Assembly: GCA_032622095.1 (NCBI GenBank)
Contig: CP136065.1
Location: 216,174,151 to 216,238,150 of the forward strand
DNA from: Siphonodentalium dalli
Lineage: Eukaryota; Mollusca; Scaphopoda; Gadilida; Siphonodentaliidae
Length of the DNA stretch: 64,000 nucleotides
Direction: 5' to 3'
Part shown: in pieces, positions 58,493 through 64,000 of the stretch
How positions within the stretch are numbered: position 1 is the stretch's first letter
Layout of the letters: every line of letters begins with the position of its first letter
Translations under genes and position numbers: made by a program
Notes under the pieces: generated by a model
What the model was told of the DNA's origin: nothing
Seen by the model: the letters and a program-made list of their open reading frames with translations, nothing else
Databases searched by the model: none

Positions 58493-59030
58493 ATTAGTTC
58501 AGGGGGGGGCAGGGTGGAAAAAAAAATTCCGGCACGTATGCCGGGGTGGGTGGGTGGTCAAAGCCACCAACAAGCAATTTTTTCCGCAACTAAAAATAAA
58601 ATTTCCTGCTTGTTTTTTAGTGTTTTGGCAATGAGTTGAGAGAAATAATGTAATTCTAACTGTAAACTGACTGCAGGCAGTTATCGTGTTGTATTTTGTT
58701 GCAAATTTTGAAATCCAAGATGGCCGCTGGCAGCCATGTTTTTTTTGGCCGAATGACCTCAAAATGACTCATTCCTATTTACATGTCCATGTTAACATCC
58801 ATGATAAATAGTATGCACAGAAATTCATATACAGCTGTTTACAGTGAATTTCCCCCCGCAAATCTCTGTTTTAGTGTTAAAAGGGGGGGGTGTAAAAAAA
58901 TGGTCGGAAAAAACTGCCGAAAACAGAAAAAAAATTGGCGGTGGGGGTGGGTGGGTACAAAAAATGATCGAAAGGGAAAAAATGCCATACGTGCCTGAAT
59001 TTTTTTTCCGACCCCCCCCCCTGATTAGTT
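58493..59030. mobile_element. TIR element with G/C-run termini, 7-bp TSD
   Basis: The element spans 58,500-59,023 (524 bp). It begins CAGGGGGGGG and ends CCCCCCCCCTG and is flanked by ATTAGTT on both sides. Inside the termini GGAAAAAAAAATTCCGGCAC and GTATGCC are inverted at ATGCCATACGTGCCTGAATT and TTTTTTCCGACC. A CAGGG end is hAT-like, but the duplication is 7 bp rather than 8, so the superfamily is left open. A related segment with GGTCGGAAAAAACTGCCG lies inside. Confidence 0.75.
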
Positions 59031-59387
59031 GGCAATTTTCCAACATTTGGATGGGTATCAGGTTGGAAATTTCCCCCAATTTGAACATCTTGAGGCCAGT
59101 CTAGATGCTAAGAATGAACAATTTTCATATTCAGAACCACCGGGCCGTCCGACCTATTTGTCTTGTGATGTTCTCAGTGGCCAGTTAAAGCTGTTAATTA
59201 ATTTTTTAAAACACAATAAATTGGGGTGCGAATTTTCCTGGCATTCATCAATATCACAGACAATTAGGTGTTGTAATTTTCAGGTTCAGATCTAAATAAA
59301 TTCGCATACTGGGCCGAACCATCCTTTTCATCCCCTGCATGGATAGTGGCCACAAGACTACTGATCCATTTAGAATATGCTACCATT
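59031..59387. other. Unassigned stretch
   Basis: No gene or element recognised. Confidence 0.4.
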
Positions 59388-59582
59388 TACAGTAATGCCC
59401 TAATTAATCGACTCCGTAACCACAGCAGAATTATTTTCAGGATTTCAGGATTTAGTCGGAAATGTGGCTTGTTGCCATTCACCAGAAAGCTCTCCGAGAG
59501 CTTTCCAATGAATGACAACAAGCCATATTTCCGACTAAATCCTGCTGTGGTTATGAAGTCCATTAATTAGGGCATTACTGTA
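59388..59582. mobile_element. Tc1/mariner-type MITE, copy T4 (complete)
   Basis: 191-bp element from CAGTAATGCCCTAATTAATC to GGGCATTACTG, flanked by TA on both sides. The arms differ by small indels: the left arm has a duplicated TTTCAGGA and the right arm lacks the GAAAAGTTACCCATAATT segment. The centre GAAAGCTCTCCGAGAGCTTTC is palindromic. Confidence 0.9.
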
Positions 59583-61874
59583 GTAGTCTGTGATGGAAAA
59601 GTTCAGAAAAATCAAGCCCGTCATGGGGTTTTGCAAATTGAATTACGCAAACTTAGTTTGTGTCGTTCAAGGGGTTGGGGGGGGGGGCTTCAGTTGGAAG
59701 TACCAAGATGTCGACCCTCCCCACCAAACCATCTAGCCACGTTCTAAGTGCCAAATATCCCAGACTCAACCATTAGGTGCCCCTCGCTTAGTTTTTGCTT
59801 TGGGTATATATTTATTCTATCCGAGAATACTCTACACCCACAGCAAAATATGGACATATATATATGTACTCTTAAAAAAAATGTTCTGTGGCGATCACAC
59901 ATTAAAATTGTGTAGCCAAGTAAATATAAGGTGATAATTTTGTTGTAGAAATGATACGGACAACCGATCATCAAAAAACGAAATTGTCTCAATTACTTTA
60001 CTGTACAACCTTTCCATGAATGGAGCTTCTTGAAATTTTACAAAAAACCCTGTGCCAATGCATTATCTTATATATGCGAGTCTCCCATAGGGAGCAATGA
60101 CAAACATTTTCCAGACTTGTTTTTGATAATGGCAAAAATTCAAATGAAGCGACATTTAGAAGAAAGTTAGAAAATCAAATTGGATAATTTACTCACTCCA
60201 TGTACTGGATTTACCACATACATGTATGTTCAAAATGTTAACCCAATCGGGCACATATCGTAGGAGATACAGGGTATTATTACTTTTATATGAGATGCAC
60301 TAATGGTTATATGGACTTTTATATTATTGGCAAATTTATTCATCATTTGTTTCTCGAGCCCCTTTGAGCATTGACTGAAATCTAGAAGGGGCTAATTAGT
60401 AATATGTGCCATGTGGATACATTTTGAATGGCTGACCACATAAACTCACTGTGCAATGTTATGTGATAGTTGAAAATTTTTTCAAAAGTGTTGCTCAAGT
60501 TATCTCAGGCGATTTAGACTTGGTCGTGGCAATTCCAACAGATGGCATATCCCTGGTGAAAATTGGTGGTCAAAACCCAAATATTTAAACTTGACTTGTA
60601 TTTTTGGGCTAGAGAGATGAAAATTTATTGCGAATTTGAACAAAAAGGGACTTACCTGCGTTAAAATTTGTGGACACAACCCACATACCAAATTTCATTC
60701 CCTTCAGTTGAGACTATCTAATGTTATCAACCAAAAGCGAACATATGGACGGATGAACCAACATTTGGTATTTATGGGTTAATTTAACTGAGCTAATTCC
60801 ACATGGTAGTACACCTACCATTCGATGTGCTGCCTCTCTGGCTGACAAGACCAGTCTCTGGCATACAAGGCCACCTCTATGGCCAGAACTTTTTGTTTCA
60901 TAAGGCTGCGGGCATTTAAATCAATAAAAACAGAATGGACAGGTACTGGTACTAGTATGTGTCAAATTTAACACAATCACCCCAGGGCATATATTTCATC
61001 TGATTTTGTGAGAATCTATACATACTTTTTCATGAGAATCCAGGGTAATTTGCGAGAATATTTACGAGAATCTAGAATTGGATTCTCGCCGAAATATAAG
61101 ACCTGCACCCTTTATTCTGTGATTATAGCCTGGCCACACATGGTGGTATACTCCTAACAACAGATAGCAATACAACTCAGAAAAATAGGCTTCAAAAAGC
61201 GAGTGGGTATGACTTTTCTACACCTGCCAAATTGAATGTCAGATGTCTTTCAAGCCACTGACATATTCAAAGACACGGACAATCGTAGCTGCACTGTTGA
61301 TGCAATTGCAATGTTGCAGTGACCAACCTCATACATATACATTTATGCTGAATAAACAATGTACATGTACTGAATTACTAGGTGTTTAGTTAACATGAAA
61401 ATAAAGATACCCTGATATGGTATTTGTGAACTAAATACTTTGCGATTGAACATGGCATACTAGTAGGTCAAATGTGGATGAGTTTAAAAATTTCTATATT
61501 GAATTTACCGTTATTGCAGTCACAAAAAATGTATTTGGCATTTATTTACTGGGTTATCGCAGTTAAAAATCATTACCGTGGTAAGACTACCGATGGACAC
61601 CACATGTCAGTCGCTATTATTCGACGTAATACCACTTGATTGTGGTTTACTGGTGGTACGAACGGTAACTACCGGCCTACATCCACGTTAAAGGGGTCAA
61701 TTATTTTGCGCATACATGTAGCTGTATATATTCGAATTGAGATTTGATTCGCGAACCTCATCCCCAATTGAATTCAAAATTTGATTTGACTGTAAACTCA
61801 GATTCGCAGGGCCCTAGTAGAGCTAAGTTTAAAAATAAAAAAACCATGACTTTTCATAAGCATAGAGAGGCTTC
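59583..61874. other. Unassigned 2.3-kb stretch
   Basis: AT-rich. Contains ACATACCAAATTTCATTCCC near 60,684 followed by ATGGACGGATG, the style of a degenerate repeat tail, and a patch with several ACCG/CGGT motifs near 61,575-61,680. No gene recognised. Confidence 0.5.
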
Positions 61875-61938
61875 AGTAGTGTACAGTGGGTAATTTCAAG
61901 GTGAATATCCACCATGAAATTGCCCACTGTTCACTACT
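61875..61938. repeat. Small complete palindrome
   Basis: AGTAGTGTACAGTGGGTAAT and TTCAAGGTG, a short AATAT loop, then CCACCATGAAATTGCCCACT and GTTCACTACT. Arms about 28-30 bp. The half copy at 25,320-25,374 shares the right arm and the GATCACCCCCC flank. Confidence 0.85.
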
Positions 61939-62179
61939 GATCACCCCCCTCCTCCAGCTCAACAAGTCCCCTCCCGACCGGGCACCAGACTCCCAAGTCT
62001 TGGGTTGGAATTTCACAACCGACATCTCAAACTTTCTCAATTGTTGAAAATTTCCAATCTCACAAGCACCTTTTTATAAAACCATTTAGACATGTTTGAA
62101 GCCCATTTATCCATGGACCCAAAACACCATACATGTATGTCAGATTAATCAGTTAGGTAGTTCCAAGGAAGATGTTTAA

Positions 62180-62480
62180 ATGAATTTGGTATTTCAATGA
62201 TTTTTTAAACACAAAATTGTTAACTCCCCATAGCCCCCGTCATTTCTTAACAGGTTGACCTGATGTTAACAAATCTGAATATCAGTCACTAAAGGATCAT
62301 CCATACTATATGTAAGGTAAATAGTCCAACCTCTCTTGAGAAGACAATTTAAGAATGACTATAGAGACATACAGTTATGTCCCTGGTCCCACCCTATTTA
62401 ACCTGGTGACCACATCTGAATAAATTTCAATACCAGACACCAAAGAACCCTTCATACTAAATATCAGCAAAATAGACCTG
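62180..62480 (+). repeat. Family G repeat, copy 2 (diverged)
   Basis: TTGACCTGATGTTAACAAAT, AAGAATGACTATAGAGACAT, GTTATGTCCCTGGTCCCACC and GGTGACCACATCTGAATAAA match the family G monomer at 26,730-27,170. No GGAC tail is present. Confidence 0.65.
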
Positions 62481-63140
62481 TTAACATTTGTGGCGATTTC
62501 GGTCGAACAGTTTAACCCGAAGTAGGAAAATGTGGACTGTTACTGGTTGAAAAATCAAATCTACAGCCTCATTGCCTCCACCCAGGCAGCTTAGAAATCA
62601 ATAGGAATCTATATATTATTATACCAGTATCAAACAGCATACATACAGGTAGGGTGGGTGGTTGAGAGTTAAATCCCCCCTTGAATCAGATGCAGACCAA
62701 ATACATGTTTTTGCATAATTCCATTTGCACCTCTGGTCTAATATCATATATATTCATAAACCATGGTTCTATATATTCCCGGTATGAGACCATTCAGATA
62801 TTTTTACCTGAAAAATTGCATAAAATCTAACGGTCTAACTCCAGACAAATGCACACGGCTACGGACAAGAGACCAGGACACACCGTGCTGTTCATGGTTG
62901 TTCGGCCCGGGGTGAGAACATTTTGAAAACTATACAAGAAAATCTCGAATCCGATAAACTAGACTGGCATCAACTGAAGCATTCCTATTTTCTTGTAAAT
63001 TTCAATTGGGGAAGGGGTGCGTAAGAATGTTTTTGGGATTTACAGCTGGGAGTTACTGTTAAAATCTCGAGATTAATGGGGTCTTTACGTGGTGTTATAT
63101 GATGCTGACAAGTTCATTTAATGTCAAAATTACGATTAGC
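62481..63140. other. Unassigned stretch
   Basis: No gene or element recognised. Confidence 0.4.
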
Positions 63141-63145
63141 CAATT

Positions 63146-63460
63146 CGGCTGGTTAAACAACACATGTGGCGGCCCACGTCCGGAATTTTCCCGGTCTCCC
63201 GATCGGCCATGCAGTCCGCCTCTGCCCTCATGAATTTATGTGAGAAGAGTACCATCTTATTGGATACACGGCTGGTTAAACAACACATGTGGCGGCCCAC
63301 GTCGGTTTCATTTGCGGCCCAAGTTGTGGTTGGGCCCAACCACATATGATATACCCCCCCCCCCCAAACCGTAAAAAAAACCCTCGGATTCTCGCTTGAT
63401 AGAAAATCACGTGGAATCAGAATTTTTCCGGCCTCCCGATCGGCCAGTCCGCCTCTGGCC
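63146..63460 (+). repeat. Direct repeats with ACACATGTGGCGGCCCACGTC
   Basis: CGGCTGGTTAAACAACACAT and GTGGCGGCCCACGTC occur at about 63,146 and 63,269 (123 bp apart), and CTCCCGATCGGCCA..GTCCGCCTCT occurs at about 63,195 and 63,435. A C run lies at 63,354-63,366. Confidence 0.75.
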
Positions 63461-63683
63461 AACAGAGAAATAAAAAACAACTGAAATCATAGATAGGTGG
63501 TATTTTACCTCAAATTTTTTTATAGTGATGGTGCCTTATAATAGTGATGGCATGGGGTGATAGTCTGAGGGTACAATTTAGATAATCTCATGCAACAGAA
63601 TTCGGAACATGGCTTAATTGACAGATTGAGAATGTTGTGCAATTTTTGACCACACGACTCACAAACGGTACCCCATATGTTTA

Positions 63684-63905
63684 AAGTCGAAAAAGGGAGA
63701 TAACTCCACCAAAAAAGTCTGACAGACGCCATAATCGCAGGTGCTCAGGTTCCCATGGTGGTTGATGTCTCTGCCAAGTTTCACGGAAATTGATAAAAAA
63801 AAACGACTGTCTGAAAAAAACTCCGGACAAATTTGTGTCCACACACGAACGATGGACGAGCTGATTTCACTATACCACCCCAACATTGTTGCAGGGGGAG
63901 TATAA
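63684..63905 (+). repeat. Family P repeat, copy 3 (3' part)
   Basis: AAGTCGAAAAAGGGAGATAA, GACAGACGCCATAATCGCAG, GTTCCCATGGTGGTTGATGT, AACTCCGGACAAATTTGTGT and a 3' end CAACATTGTTGCAGGGGGAG TATAATGAG. Only one monomer is present and the GGAC tail is nearly lost. It shows the terminus uninterrupted, confirming that Q is an insertion in copy 2. Confidence 0.8.
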
Positions 63906-64000
63906 TGAGCACAATGTATTGAATACCATTAGCATCACAGTTCTCAGCAATGTTATGGTTATAATATTTGTGAGTTCATTAGACAGTTAGAATGAACATA

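Noticed and set aside
1-64000. tRNA, rRNA or snRNA genes
   Set aside because: I saw no cloverleaf with paired A and B boxes and no ribosomal or spliceosomal RNA core sequence, but reading by eye could miss one.

Overview
The window looks like nuclear DNA from a marine invertebrate, most plausibly a lophotrochozoan such as a mollusc; this is inferred from repeat style, not from a species marker. It is AT-rich, has no bacterial-type gene packing, and carries CR1-type LINE remnants, several classes of terminal-inverted-repeat (TIR) elements, palindromic MITEs, minisatellites and GGAC-type simple-repeat tails. No complete host gene is visible. The long open frames over the first 9 kb and at 28.9-30.4 kb are by-products of a 30-bp tandem unit whose length is a multiple of three.

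Layout. 1-9030: a 30-bp tandem array entering from outside the window. 9031-9710: its right flank. 9.7-12.2 kb: nothing recognised. 12,208-13,024: a hAT-like element with an 8-bp target duplication. 13.6-16.5 kb: a GCGGT-rich patch, a mariner-type MITE (whose host segment is repeated nearby without the MITE), a dispersed GGAC-tailed repeat (family P) and a modular palindromic element (family F). 16,833-22,010: a 5.2-kb element with about 1.4-1.5 kb inverted arms, each carrying the same dead fragment of a multi-copy invertebrate protein, around a degenerate minisatellite and a 40-G run. 22.2-24.4 kb: three small reverse-strand segments that behave like phase-compatible exons of a Thr-rich protein, and one weak forward exon candidate. 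24.6-28 kb: nested repeats (MITE split by family G, itself carrying two F copies). 28.0-28.9 kb: GC-richer DNA with CRE-, E2F- and YY1-like motifs. 28,905-31,093: a second 30-bp array with the same right flank as the first. 31.1-31.8, 36.9-37.4 and 37.5-38.4 kb: three copies of a promoter-like repeat (octamer plus TATA) around a broken CR1-like LINE (32.6-36.1 kb) that keeps its PHD/coiled-coil ORF1 and endonuclease but lacks the reverse transcriptase. 40.4-45.4 kb: a three-level nest of insertions whose boundaries can be read from empty copies in the same window, including a 3.3-kb transposon filled with a 142-bp tandem repeat. 45.5-64 kb: palindromic elements, duplications of about 280 bp, repeats rich in nuclear-receptor half-sites, more MITEs, and several kb in which nothing is recognised.

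The window reads as a heterochromatin-like or intronic graveyard of non-autonomous elements. Its most unusual items are the paired 30-bp arrays with a shared structured flank (possibly a Helentron-like element with a runaway tandem core), the long-armed TIR element with its captured gene fragment, and the 142-bp satellite housed inside a transposon with clustered subterminal motifs.
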